From the NCBI GenBank assembly GCA_001724265.1, contig MEDY01000292.1:1-64000 (forward strand): a stretch of DNA of 64,000 nt, written 5' to 3'. Below, piece after piece: positions 1 through 11,300 of this stretch. The number at the start of each line of letters is the position of its first letter. Positions within the stretch are counted from its first letter, which is position 1. Origin of the DNA: Rhizaria sp. SCN 62-66. Its lineage: Eukaryota; Rhizaria, unplaced. Below the pieces are notes generated by a model. It saw nothing but the letters and a program-made list of their open reading frames with translations, did not search any database and was not told the origin of the DNA. The position numbers and the translations under genes were made by a program.

Positions 1-1068
1 TAAACCACGTAGTTTGATAACTTCTACGAAAGTGCGCCAAAGTCGCAAAAAAAGCGCGAATTCGCGTTTTTTAGTTGACGCTACATAGGGGTTACATGAA
101 TAATTCCCTAAAATGTTTCCTACAATAATTACTAGTTTCATTCTGTTTTGTTTCGTAGAGATACAACTGACGGATATCAACAATAAAGAACAATAGATCA
201 CGAACGACGCTTGACATTGTTGTCATGAGCAGGATATTATGACGCACCAAGACTTTCATTATCGTGACTCGTAGCGGCAGAGTTGCCATTGCGCAGCGTC
301 CGCCGCCGTGCGAGCTGCGCACATCAGGTACGACAGAGTCATGATCACTTCCAAGCGACAGCTCGCTGTGGTCTTTCTCGTGATCAGCGGCCTTGACAGC
401 GGTACTTTGAGCCGCGATCAGGGTGTTGATGGCTTTCTGAGTATATTGGAGATCACAGCAATTGCAACGGTTCTGATTATGTCCGCGTCGCCGGTGACTG
501 ATCCACGAGCCCTGCAGCCCGTCGCCTTCGCCGACTCTACTAATACAACACGTTATCTTCCACGCAGGGCCCAATACCGTTACTCATTCGCCAAGCTACG
601 TGTCTTTGTAATATAGAGCTTTCAATGTATGTTAGAAATATGTTTGTTTAAATATAAGTAGTGTCTATTTTAAAACTCAAATGTGAGTAGTCTTCCTTAG
701 TCTGTAGCTCCAGCAGTCAACCTGCTCCAACTGATCTGCTCTCACAACCGACCTTTGTCTTTTCTTCATGCTCCACCCTTGCTCTTTCATCCCCAGTCTA
801 CCGTACGCTAAGCACATAAGATATTAGTGTGTGCGTTATAGCTTAAACCTTATTTTTTTGCCTCAGGCCTCTATCTCTAGTCCCTAAGCTTCAACTCAAC
901 CTTGCCATCAACACAACACACGAGTTTCTTGATTCAACCTTAGACAGTCTCCAGCGACCGCGAAAGCAGCACTCAGTATTACAGCCCTGTGCCTTAGTGA
1001 TTGCTGACATCTTTTCTAGCAGCCATTACAAAGCCACTTTGACTGTGCTCTGTTTCGCTGCGTGAACC
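1..1068. other. 5' spacer, no supported gene
   Basis: AT-rich at both ends, with a somewhat GC-richer stretch at about 240-600. That stretch carries a 160-codon frame on the minus strand (92-574) and a 102-codon frame on the plus strand (308-616). Neither resembles a family I know, the minus frame begins only at TTG, and the plus frame ends at TAG, which is doubtful as a stop in this genome. Positions 47-73 form an A-run/T-run inverted repeat around the palindrome CGCGAATTCGCG. The last ~400 bases are pyrimidine-rich and probably hold the promoter and 5' leader of the gene that starts at 1069. Confidence 0.5.
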
Positions 1069-4000
1069 ATGATCCCCCGTCCCCCCACCTCCCACCGGCC
1101 CAACAGCTCTCTCGCTCCTTCCAGCGCCGGCTCGGGCTCCGCGGATGCCCCCGTCGCCATCCCCGGCGCTTACCCGGCCTTTCCCGGTCCCCGCGCGTCC
1201 GGCTACTTTACTCCCACGTCACTTGCCCTCAGCAATGCGCCAAGTTTGAGCCACGCCGCGCCGCCGCGCCCCAGCTCCTCCGCCTACGCCTCGCTCTTCG
1301 ATGGCCCCAGCTCCAGCGCTGCGAACAACGGCAATAGTGACGCGGCCTGCGCTGTTTCTGACGCTGCGCTTGACTCCCTCTCCCCCTCTGCTTCCTATCT
1401 TCGCTCGCGCCCCCGCCCCGGCGCTTCCGCGCACGGCGGCGGCAGCAGCGGTCTGTCCTGCGCGAGTAACGGCTCGGTCGCGTCGGCAGCGTACGCCGAC
1501 TGGTTTCTGACCCCGCCGCCCGCGTCCTCCGCGGCCGCGTGCGTGGCTGCACTTGAGGCCGGCCGCCTGGACGCGCCCGCGCTGCGCACGCTCTCACTCG
1601 CGCGCCCGCTGCCCGCCACCAGCGTCGCGCGCGCACTCGCCCTCGCAGGCGTCGCCAGCTCCAGCTCCAGCGCCAGTTCCGCTGCGTCCGGGACTGCTGC
1701 GGTCGCTGCTGCGAGTGCGGGCGCCGCGGCCGGGCTGCTGGGGCTGCCCGGCTCGCTGCCGGTCGAGGTCGACGACGTCATCGCGCTCAGTCGAGCCGCC
1801 GCGTCGACCTCCGCGAGCTCTGGCTCTGGATCTGGCTCTGTCGTCAGCGTGAGGGCGAATGCGGGTGCGGGTGATGGACTGTTCAGCAGCGCATCCCGCG
1901 CGGCGCTGGCGCTGGGGCCTGCCTCCGCGTCGACGTCGACGTCGCTGTCTGCCGTGACGCTGTCTCAGCTGGCGCTATTCCTCAGCGCGCTCGACGCCGT
2001 GGCCACACAACCGCAGCTGCAGCCGCCCGCGACCGCGGCCGCCGCGCTCGCGCTCGCAACTGCGCAGCAGCAGCACAACAGGCTTAACTCTCAGAACAAT
2101 AGCATCTCGAGCAATGACGCTATTGAGGAAGGGCAGCAACAGCAGCAGCAGTTGAATGCGGCGGCGGGCGTTAGCATCAGCAGCAGCGGCCGCGCCATCT
2201 ACAAGCACACCAAGGACATCCCCGCTCCGTTGTCCTCAGGTTACCACGCTCACGGCCACGCTCACGGTCACGGTGGCCAGTCTAATAGCGCGAACAGTTC
2301 CGTCTCGGCAGCGAGCATCGAGGCCGCGGCCGCGACCGCCGCCGCCGCGGCCGCTGCCGCGCCGCAGCTGCTGCCGCTCAACCTCGCCTCGGCCTCCGCC
2401 GCCAGCGCTAGCGCCGCTGCCCACTGGAACAACAACAGCAACGGCAGCAATGGCAATGCGGTCAATGCCAGTGCGAGTTCAAGTGCGCTGTCCGCGCTGA
2501 CTGCTCCAGCCGCGGCGTCGGCGGCGTACCTAACGGTCCCCAGCGGCGGTGGCGGCGGTGGCGGCAGTGGCCACGTCGGCGGCGGCGGCCTGAGCGCGGC
2601 GGGCAGCTACCGGAGCAGCAATCCCAATAGCAACAACAACAGCAACTCGACTATCAATGACTATTACTACGGCGCCCACTCCATCCCTCCGAATGCTACT
2701 GCGAGCTCAAGTGCAAACTATGGCATGGGCAAAGCTGGCGGCACTAGTTCGCTGCTTTCGTCGACATTCGGGCCTGGCTGCACCATCAACAGCAACAACA
2801 AGGGTGGCAGCAGCAGTGGCGGCGCCGGGGTTGGCGGCAACTCTCTCGCGACCACCAGCGGCGCCTACGGGGTCATCGGTGCGCTCACGGTCACCCCAGG
2901 CCCTCCGCGGCCGTACCGGCCCGCCACGGCCAAGCCCTCGTCGCTGTACGGCGGCCTAACTTCCTCCTCGGCCTCCAACAGTGACAACGAGGACGACGAG
3001 GACGACAACGACGACGACGGCAGCCGCGACAGTGCGAGTGAGAACGAGAGCGAGCAGAAAGACAGCGAAAGCCTCCGCCACCGCCGCCGTCACCGTCATT
3101 TCAGCGCCAAGCACGCCGCCGCTGTGGTTGGGGACGGCAGTCGCGGCCACGGCGATGACGGCGAGAACGACGAGAACGACCACGAGCATGAGGACGATGT
3201 GCGTGGCAGTGACCGTGGGCGCGCGCTGCCGGCCCCCTTAGACCTGGAGGAGCTCCCGCACCCTCAGGTCAACCCCCTCAACTCGACTAAGCACCCTCTT
3301 AGAACCCCGTCTAAGGGTGGCGCGGCGTCGGTCACTCCCTCCAACAACAACGGCACTAGCGCGGCAACCTCCACGGCGACCTTGCTCCCCCAAACCCCCT
3401 CTGCCGCCGCCAACAACAACAACAACATCAGCAATATTGGCAACAGCACCAACGCTGCTGCTGCCTTTGCTGCGGCCGACTACGCCCCGTCGTCTTCGGC
3501 CTTCGCTCTGGCGCCCTTTGGCTGGCGCTGGGTTTCGGTCCTCGCGCTCCGCCGCGCCGTCCTCCCTGCCCTCCTCACCGCCTCCACCTCCAACAGCAGC
3601 GGCAGCAGCGGCCCTAGCAGCGGCAGCGGCGACGGCGCCCACAGCGGCGGCCTGTCGCCCGTCGCGGTCGCCCTTGCCTCGCTCTGCGACGCCGCCGCGG
3701 CGCGCTCGGTCACTTTCCTTCCCCTCGACACCGTCGTCGCCGCCGTCGCCGCCGCTGCGGGGCAGTGGCTCCTAGCGGCCACCGCGAGCGCCATCGTCGG
3801 CACCGAGCCCTCGCTGCCGCGCTGTTTCTACAACAACAACTCCAGCAGCAACACCAACGGTGGTGAGAACGGGAGCGCGAGCGCGAATGCGGCTGCGAGC
3901 TCGAGTGCGAGTGTAGCTGCGACGTCGCTGGCGCCGGAGCTCTGGCAGGACACCCCCTTAGAGTGGCTCGAAGTACTTACATCCTCCCCGCGTTTCGCGC

Positions 4001-7000
4001 CCTTTCTGCGGCTCGCCGTGCTGTCCTCCCCGGCTTTTGCGCAGATGCTGCTGACCGTGGGCAAGGCCGTCAAAAGTCAAGCCGCCGCGCGGGGCAGCGC
4101 GTTCAACATCACCAGCGTCGGCGCCGCCGCTGCTGCCGGCGACAGCGCCGCCGCCGCTGCAAGCGACTTTGTCAACGTCGTCACTGAGCTGCTCTCCGCC
4201 GCGGCCACCACCTCTGACGGCAAGCCGCCCGCGAAGCCCAGCGCCAGCGCCATCGTCATCGCCGGCGCCAGCGCTGGGGCTGCCGTAGGTGGGTTTGACT
4301 CGTTTCCCGCGTTCCACCAGTCTGCGCTTGCGCCCGCGCTCTTCACGCGCATTCTCCACAGGGCGCTCGTGCACGCCCACCACGCCGACAGCGCGGGCAG
4401 CGGCGGCGGCGGCGGCAAGGCCCGGGGAGGCGTGGCGAGCGCGCTGGGCTCGAGGTTCCCTACGGTGCTGATGTCGCTGTCGCATGCCCTAGCCGCGCGC
4501 CTGAGGCTGTCGCTGCACGCGCATGCGCTCTACACAGAGAAGCTGCTCTGCAGCGTCGAGGCCGTGTTCAACAAGCACGCCGCAGACACGCTCGCGCGCA
4601 CGCGCATGCAACGCTCAGCCGCGCTCACGCACAACAACAGCAACAACAGCAACAGGTACGGGTACGGGTACGGGTATGGAGACAAAGGTGACCGGTTCGG
4701 CAAAGCGCAGCACATCTCGATGGCAAACACGCTCAGCAACACCCAGTCCAGCGCGCGCGCGCAGTCCCGCCTGCAGCAGCGGGGCCAGTCCCGCGGCGGC
4801 GGCGCCCGGACGGGCTTCTCAGGCGCCCATGTGCACGGCCACCAGTTTGACCTGGCGGCGCGGCTGCCGCTGCTGGCTCGGCCCGCCACGGCCGCGGCTG
4901 CCGCGACGGCCACCACGACTGCGCGCGCGCTGTCCGCCGCCGCGACACTCCCGCCCGCGCTCGCGCTCGCGCTCGCGCAGCAGCAGGTGGCCGACCAACA
5001 GCAGCAGCAGCGGTCGCGGTCTAAGGGACGAGTTGCGGCCGCGGCCGCCGGGTACTTACACCTGGCGCGGCCCGGCACCACCGGCGGCTCCGGCTACACC
5101 AACAGCAGCGCCTTCACTGGCGGCCACGGTGACAACGGCGCGTTTACCGGCACTCGCAGCGCGCGTGGCGCGAGCCGCAGCGGCGGCGCTGCAGACGTGA
5201 ACGCGAGCGGCGTCGCGGGCGTGAGCGACGGCCGGCCGGGCACCGCGGCTCGGGCGGTGTGGGGCTCGGGCGCCGCCGCCCGCGCTGGCGCCATCGCCAT
5301 GCCTGCTGAGAATAACAACGCCGGTGCTGCGGGCAGTTCGCGGAGTGCGAGCAGCAGTCGCCCCGGCACGCGTGGGGCCGCGGCCTCGGGTTCCGGCGGC
5401 TACGCCAACGCGATCACACGGCCCGGCACTGCAGCGGCCGCGCTGCTGGCGCAGGAGCAGGAGCTCTGGTCGCCCGACTTGAACAACAACGCCAACAACA
5501 ACAACAACGGCGAGCTCGGCTCTGCGGCTGCCTCGTCGTCTTCGTCTGAGTTTTTGTCTTCGTTCGGCTTCGCGTCTGCGCCGGCCGTGCTCGAGTACGA
5601 CACGCCCTCCGCGATCCCGCTGCACCGGCTGCTGGACACGTTGCTGCCCGGCCACGCCGGCCTGACTTACTTCCACCTTGACGCTAGGGCGCCCGCAACC
5701 GGGCTGCTCTACCCGCAGACGCTGCTCGGCGACGCCAGCGCGACGGGCGGCCGCGGCGTGGGCTTCGGCGTCCCCATGATCGGCGGCGTGCGGAGTGCCG
5801 CGACGGGCCGGAGGAACAACGTGCTGAGTCTGCAGATGCCGACGCCCTACGACCTGGCCCTAACGCGCAGCGTCGCACACAGCCACCCGGGTTCTGCGAT
5901 GAGCCTCGCGGCGGCGCACGGTCACCTGGCCGCTGCCCACGGCCACCTCCTCGCCGCCCACGGTCACCTCGACAGCGCGGCACACAGCCACGCTCACAGC
6001 CGCAGCGGCAGCCACAGCTCCAGTCCCGCTCCGGGTGCGGGCGCCGGCTCCGCGGTCGCGGCGGCGCTGGCGCTGGCGCAGTCGAACTGCTACGCGACCT
6101 ACACGGCCAACGCGCTGGGGGCGCTGTTCGGAGCGCGCCCGGGGCTGGCCTACCGCCTCAAGGACGCGCTCACGCGCGCCGCCGCCGCCTCAGCCGCCGC
6201 GGCCGCCGTGTCCGCGCACCGCAGCTCGCGGCCCGCGCGCGCAGCCGCGCGCGCGGCCGCGGCGGCGCGGCTGCTGCAGCGGCGGCGCGGCGAGCCCGTC
6301 GACGGCGACGAAAGCTTCGACGGCAGCGACGGCGAGTGGGAGCTCAAGCTCAAGCGCGAGCAGGCCGCCGACGACGCCGCCGTCGCTGCGGGCGCAGTCA
6401 CCGAGGCCGATGTCGCCGCCAAGGCCATCGCCGCGGTCACCGGCACCGGCGCCCTCACAACCGGTGTGGGCTTCGGCTTCAACGCCAGCTCGAACGCCCC
6501 CGCCGCGGCGACGACCGGCTTCGGCGCCGCCGCGGGCCCGAGCGCGGTGGTCGCGGCGGCCGCGCTGAGCGTGCACGGCGTGACGTGCGCGCTGCACGAG
6601 GCCGAGCGCGCTGTGGCTCGCGACGATGCCCTGCACGCCGTACGCACGCTGCTCTACCTTTGCAGCGCCGCGCTCGACAGCAACAGCAACGGCCTCTACA
6701 CCACTGCTGGCGGCGGCGCTGCGGGTGACGAGAGCACAAGCATCGGCGTGAGCGTTAGTGAGAACGAGATCAAGTGGTCGCAGAAGCACTTTGGGCTCGG
6801 CAAGCTCGTCCGCACAATCCTCAACCCCGACGGCAGCGCCGCTGCAGCCACCGCTGATGGCAAGGGCGACGCGGGCGAGAGTGGCGCGGCCGCCAAGGGC
6901 ACGAGGAGCGCCGGCGCCGTCGCCGCCCGCAAGGCGCGCCGGGAAGCCCGCGCGCGCGCCCGCGCCGGCGGACTGCCGCTGCACGGCCTGACCACTGCGC

Positions 7001-8019
7001 AGCCCGAGCCCGCGGCCGCGGCCGGCGCCAACAGCAATGGCAGCGGGGCGGGCAGCGGCAATGGGGACGGCGAGTCCGAGTCGGACTCGGACACGTACTC
7101 GAGCGAGGACGACGAGGACGACGACGGCGCCGACTACGAAGACGCCGACGCCGACCAGGACGACGCGACTATCGAGCGCGACCCGCTGACCGGCCGCCGC
7201 CTCATGTCGCGCCGCGACCGGCTCTACCGCCTGCTGCGCTACCCCGCGGGCCTGCTCGAGACGGCGTCGGCGGCGCTGGAGGCGCACCCGCTGTCGCTGC
7301 TGGCGGACCGCCTTACACTCGGCCACGGCGTCTACACCAGCCACAGCGACGGGGACCGCGCGGTGCAGGACGCCGCGGCGGCCGCCGACGACGCCGAGGC
7401 CGCCGCGGAGGCCGCCGAGCGCCTCGGTGCCGTCGCGCGCGCGGCCGGTTGGGCTGGGGCTTATCCGTCCTACGCGGCGGGGGCGGACATGCCGCTGCCG
7501 GGCGCCGCGCTCTTCCCGCAGTTCGTCGCCGGCAGCGCCTTGAGCGCGAACGTGCTGAGTGGTGGGAGCATCGGGAACATCGGCGCTAACAGCCCGGGCG
7601 CGGTGCACTACGGCTCGCTGGGCGACGCCGAGGCGGACGCGGAGGCTGAGGCCGCTGAGACGGCCGAGGTCGAGGCGGAGGCCGAGGCGCGGGTGCGCGC
7701 GCGGGCCGGAACCGCGGCGAGCAACCGCAGCCGGCTCGCCAACGGCTCCGCTGGGCTCGGCGGCACAGGCACTGACGCCGAGACGGAGACCGAGACCGAG
7801 ACTGATGGCGCGAATGTGAACCACTTCCCGATGCCGTCCATGGCCGACGCCGACGCTGACGCCGACGCTGACGCCGAGGCTGACGCTGAGAGTGGCCGTG
7901 AGGCGGAGGCCGACGCGGGGGCCGAGCAGGAGCAGGAGAACGGCGACGGTGAGAGCGGTGGCGAAGAGGGTGACGTGCTGGCCCCGCTGCCGTCCGCGTT
8001 CGGCGCCAGCTCCGAGTAA
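1069..8019 (+). CDS. Giant low-complexity protein of unknown function (2,316 aa)
   Basis: One uninterrupted frame runs from ATG at 1069 to TAA at 8017-8019, about 70% GC. I do not recognise a family. Most of the length is Ala/Ser/Gly/Asn low complexity, with acidic runs near residues 640-710 and 2,000-2,040. His-rich AAHGHL-type repeats lie near residues 1,615-1,650, and DADADADAEAD-type repeats near the C-terminus. Between these sit short Leu-rich helical blocks that look like ordered pieces of a fold stretched by inserts: near residues 800-825 (WRWVSVLALRRAVLPALL), 965-1,010, 1,085-1,170, 1,515-1,545 and 1,840-2,090. It converges on the BRCA2 homologue with 348 bases between the two stop codons. 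It contains no in-frame TAG. It could be a divergent scaffold or repeat protein; I assign no function. Confidence 0.8.
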   Translation: MIPRPPTSHRPNSSLAPSSAGSGSADAPVAIPGAYPAFPGPRASGYFTPTSLALSNAPSLSHAAPPRPSSSAYASLFDGPSSSAANNGNSDAACAVSDAALDSLSPSASYLRSRPRPGASAHGGGSSGLSCASNGSVASAAYADWFLTPPPASSAAACVAALEAGRLDAPALRTLSLARPLPATSVARALALAGVASSSSSASSAASGTAAVAAASAGAAAGLLGLPGSLPVEVDDVIALSRAAASTSASSGSGSGSVVSVRANAGAGDGLFSSASRAALALGPASASTSTSLSAVTLSQLALFLSALDAVATQPQLQPPATAAAALALATAQQQHNRLNSQNNSISSNDAIEEGQQQQQQLNAAAGVSISSSGRAIYKHTKDIPAPLSSGYHAHGHAHGHGGQSNSANSSVSAASIEAAAATAAAAAAAAPQLLPLNLASASAASASAAAHWNNNSNGSNGNAVNASASSSALSALTAPAAASAAYLTVPSGGGGGGGSGHVGGGGLSAAGSYRSSNPNSNNNSNSTINDYYYGAHSIPPNATASSSANYGMGKAGGTSSLLSSTFGPGCTINSNNKGGSSSGGAGVGGNSLATTSGAYGVIGALTVTPGPPRPYRPATAKPSSLYGGLTSSSASNSDNEDDEDDNDDDGSRDSASENESEQKDSESLRHRRRHRHFSAKHAAAVVGDGSRGHGDDGENDENDHEHEDDVRGSDRGRALPAPLDLEELPHPQVNPLNSTKHPLRTPSKGGAASVTPSNNNGTSAATSTATLLPQTPSAAANNNNNISNIGNSTNAAAAFAAADYAPSSSAFALAPFGWRWVSVLALRRAVLPALLTASTSNSSGSSGPSSGSGDGAHSGGLSPVAVALASLCDAAAARSVTFLPLDTVVAAVAAAAGQWLLAATASAIVGTEPSLPRCFYNNNSSSNTNGGENGSASANAAASSSASVAATSLAPELWQDTPLEWLEVLTSSPRFAPFLRLAVLSSPAFAQMLLTVGKAVKSQAAARGSAFNITSVGAAAAAGDSAAAAASDFVNVVTELLSAAATTSDGKPPAKPSASAIVIAGASAGAAVGGFDSFPAFHQSALAPALFTRILHRALVHAHHADSAGSGGGGGKARGGVASALGSRFPTVLMSLSHALAARLRLSLHAHALYTEKLLCSVEAVFNKHAADTLARTRMQRSAALTHNNSNNSNRYGYGYGYGDKGDRFGKAQHISMANTLSNTQSSARAQSRLQQRGQSRGGGARTGFSGAHVHGHQFDLAARLPLLARPATAAAAATATTTARALSAAATLPPALALALAQQQVADQQQQQRSRSKGRVAAAAAGYLHLARPGTTGGSGYTNSSAFTGGHGDNGAFTGTRSARGASRSGGAADVNASGVAGVSDGRPGTAARAVWGSGAAARAGAIAMPAENNNAGAAGSSRSASSSRPGTRGAAASGSGGYANAITRPGTAAAALLAQEQELWSPDLNNNANNNNNGELGSAAASSSSSEFLSSFGFASAPAVLEYDTPSAIPLHRLLDTLLPGHAGLTYFHLDARAPATGLLYPQTLLGDASATGGRGVGFGVPMIGGVRSAATGRRNNVLSLQMPTPYDLALTRSVAHSHPGSAMSLAAAHGHLAAAHGHLLAAHGHLDSAAHSHAHSRSGSHSSSPAPGAGAGSAVAAALALAQSNCYATYTANALGALFGARPGLAYRLKDALTRAAAASAAAAAVSAHRSSRPARAAARAAAAARLLQRRRGEPVDGDESFDGSDGEWELKLKREQAADDAAVAAGAVTEADVAAKAIAAVTGTGALTTGVGFGFNASSNAPAAATTGFGAAAGPSAVVAAAALSVHGVTCALHEAERAVARDDALHAVRTLLYLCSAALDSNSNGLYTTAGGGAAGDESTSIGVSVSENEIKWSQKHFGLGKLVRTILNPDGSAAAATADGKGDAGESGAAAKGTRSAGAVAARKARREARARARAGGLPLHGLTTAQPEPAAAAGANSNGSGAGSGNGDGESESDSDTYSSEDDEDDDGADYEDADADQDDATIERDPLTGRRLMSRRDRLYRLLRYPAGLLETASAALEAHPLSLLADRLTLGHGVYTSHSDGDRAVQDAAAAADDAEAAAEAAERLGAVARAAGWAGAYPSYAAGADMPLPGAALFPQFVAGSALSANVLSGGSIGNIGANSPGAVHYGSLGDAEADAEAEAAETAEVEAEAEARVRARAGTAASNRSRLANGSAGLGGTGTDAETETETETDGANVNHFPMPSMADADADADADAEADAESGREAEADAGAEQEQENGDGESGGEEGDVLAPLPSAFGASSE

Positions 8020-8367
8020 GCGTCGTACGAGACATTGTTTATTCACAAGCATGCTCTTCATTTTAACCATTTCTGTATCTGTATAGGCTTTGGTTAAACA
8101 CAAAGCGAGATTTACAAATCGCCGTTTAGTTCACTTTACACAGCTCGTGACGCAATTATCAAACTGATTTATGAATAGCAAACACACTGGATTAAAATCA
8201 CCATAACCTGACTATAGTAGAACATACCGGTATTAAATACACACTTAGAACATTTGAAATCAACAAAACCTGACTAATGGTTATGTATTGGTTCAATAGG
8301 TAGCAGGATAGATAGACTTAAAGACTAATTATACTTGTTTTTCGTGTTAGTGGTTGCTTATGCGTTG
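8020..8367. other. AT-rich spacer between convergent genes
   Basis: This 348-base stretch separates the TAA of the plus-strand gene from the TAA of the minus-strand BRCA2 homologue, so it must hold both 3' ends. I see no gene or RNA in it, and no clear terminator structure. Confidence 0.6.
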
Positions 8368-11300
8368 TTACATGTTATTAAAGCGAATATCCGTCGCTTC
8401 ATATGGCCTGAATCGTTCGAAAACACCCACGTCATCGTGTTGCGAAAAACTGTGAGCAAATGTTGTTTTATCCCAGAGAGGGTTAGAAACAAGCGCCGCC
8501 CAGTCGACGGCAAAACTAGCGGCGCCTGCAGCGGCTGTACTAGCGACTGTATTCGCAGCCGTGAGCTGCGGCATTTTCCCCAGCTCCCCCTGCATAAGCA
8601 CTGCCCGCGCCCTGGGGTGCGCCTTGCTGCGCTGCACGGCCACCACGCGCCACGGCAGTTGCTGCGAAGCAGCCGCGGCGCTGCTGTTACTACCGCCCGC
8701 CTCTGCAGTAGCAGGGCGGGGGTACATGGCAGAGCCGGGCGCGACCGCTACGGGCGAGAGCTGCGACAGGAACACCGTCCCGGTCACCGCATTGCTGAAC
8801 GCCGCCGCGTCGGCCGCGGTCGGGCCTCGGCGCAGCGCTACGGCCACGGGCGCGGCGGCGACGGCGGCAGCGAGCGCGGCCGTGACCGCTGAGAGAGCGT
8901 GGGTCGGAATGGCAGTGCGGGGCGCAAAGGCGATGGCGAATGAGCTTGCGAATGCAGATGCCGCGGGCTTCGAATGAGTCGTACTGGTGAAGACGGTCGG
9001 AGGGACAACGGTCAGGAACGGCCGCGGTTGCGACGACGGTTGCGGATGCAACTCCGAATCGTCCCGGGCAGAGACTGGTGTCGATGCAGAGGCAGATGTT
9101 GCGGCGGTATCTTGTTTGGGTGTAAACATAGGAATTGCTAATGGCACAGCAGTCGCAATATAGTCGCGCGCAACATCAATGTCTGTTGTTGCCGCTGTTA
9201 CTGTTGTTGGGGTCGAGGTCGTGGTGATGAGAAGGGAGACTAGAGCAATGGCGGCAGATGAGAGCTCTTCTGAGAGACACCATTTGTCTTCACTGTTATC
9301 ATCTTCGTGGTCATCGTCGTCCTCGTTGTGATCATCGTCGTCAGAAACGTCGTTCATGCCGCGAGAGCTCGTGCCGCTCTCCGTTGCACCATCCTCTGCA
9401 TTCTTAGTCAGCCCTTCGATGACAGCGTGCGCGATCGGTGCAAACACTGCTAACCCCTGCTGTGACTCGCGCGGCTTAATATCAACAATGCAGCGCGCTG
9501 CAGTCAACACTAGCTGCACTACACTCGCAGAAGCAGAGTCGCTATGAGGGTTGTTCCGAGCGCCGGGCTGAAGAGCGCCGGGAGTGACTGAAAGCAGCGT
9601 CTCAGTGAGCCAGGGAACAATAATAGATGATGGCACCCGCACAGGTAACACGGGCGACACTGAGTCAGACTCGGATTCGGCTGACTCGGGCTGCTGTGAG
9701 CCAAATGGACTCGACGCGGCAGTCAACAGCGACCAGGAGAAGGCTAGCGCAGCTCCAACAGCCTCTGAACATAGTGCAGAAAGGGTATCATTGCTTACAT
9801 GACTATTTCCACTCGCAAAAAAACTGCTGGGGCGAGGAGGGTATAAAAGTGCGGCAAGTGTTGACGTTGAAATTGTCTGCGTGTTCGTGACAAGTGGACA
9901 TGCGCTGAGCAAAGAGCTGGCGATCGTCATGCTCAAATGACGTTGCCAGTCTGAAGTAACAATACTCGAGATGACAGGTTGCTGCGACTGCGGCCGAGAC
10001 TGAGACTGGGACGGAGACTGAGACTGAGGGAGAACGATCCGGGACGCGGCTGCAATCGCGCCAAATGCAGCACCAGCTACAGCACTGCGACACAGGTTAT
10101 CGTCATTGTCGCTGCTGCTGTCAGCGGTGCTCTGCTCGTACGGATATGAACTAGAGTCAAACAGAGGGTTTGTGGCCGGCGCAAGCGCCTGTAGCCGTAA
10201 CCACAACAGCAACCCAGCTCCCGCCCCGACGGTCTCGCAGTCGGCGCTGGCGCTGGCGGCCGGCCCTGTGACGCCCCGCGCAGTGGCGGCAGCGCCGCAG
10301 CCGGGGTAGAAGCGGGCAGCGGCCTGGCGAGGCGTCGCTGCGTTGGCTGCTGACGACTTGTCTCGTACGAGAGCGTTCGTGGTTGCGGTCGTGAGTGTGC
10401 TGCCGTGAAACGCGTTGAACAGCGCAGCGCCTGACCCTGTAAACGCCCACGCAGCGACTGCAGCCCAGGCGGCGGCCAGAGGGGCGACGACGCTAAGGGA
10501 ACCAACGGTCTGCTGGTTCTGTGATGCCGCAGTTGATGAAGATGTAAGGGCGCCCTTATACGCCCCAGTATCGTCAGACTTGATCTGGATTGAGCCAGAA
10601 AGCGTCCTGTTACTCACAAGTTTGCCCATACCGACACCGCTAAAGGCAGTGTTATTAGAAACGCTCGCGCTCACGCCGGTATTGTCACGAGCTGCTGGCG
10701 TGAGGAGCTGTGTGAGACGTGAAGCGAGCAGCGGGAGACATGCGCGCGCAGCGACGCCAACTTTGGAGCCAGCAGTCGCCGAACCAGTGACAGCACGAGT
10801 ATACGTAGGCAGCAAAGGATACTCCGACAAAAGTTGTTGCTGAGAGTTTGTGCTGCTGGTACCGAGGCTGCCGCTCTTTGCAGGCGTAGGCGCTACAAGC
10901 AATAACCCACCGGCTGCGGCAGTCGTCGTGCTGCTCGAAGCTGCCGCCGGCGCGGGTGTCGTGGCCTGCAGTGCTAACGCAGTGTCAAGGACGCAGTCGG
11001 CAACTGCAGCGGCAGGAGCGAGGCTCAGGCCAAGCCCTAGCAAGGCCCGCTGCGCCAAGCCCACGCCTGGGTTAAAGCAATCACTCGCATTCGTGGTTGT
11101 CGCAACAGAAGCGGCAAGCGCAAGCGCTGGCGCGACGGCAGTCGCGGTGATCGCGGTCACGTGCGACGCCGACGTCGCGGCCAGCGTGGTCAGGCCGGTC
11201 ACCGCGTCTTTGCCGGTTACGATCATGTCGCAACTGCACAGAACAACCGCCGCAGATGTCGCCAGGTCGCTCGCATTCGCTGGAGCATCACTTAAACTAG

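Noticed and set aside
92-574. Possible minus-strand gene of 160 codons near the left edge
   Set aside because: Starts at TTG, matches no family, and half of it lies in AT-rich sequence. It could be a relic, but I cannot support it.
6190-8103. Minus-strand frame of 637 codons opposite the first gene
   Set aside because: Shadow of a GC-rich gene with few stop codons on the other strand; Arg/Val/Gly-rich with no domain, while the plus frame extends across 2,316 codons.
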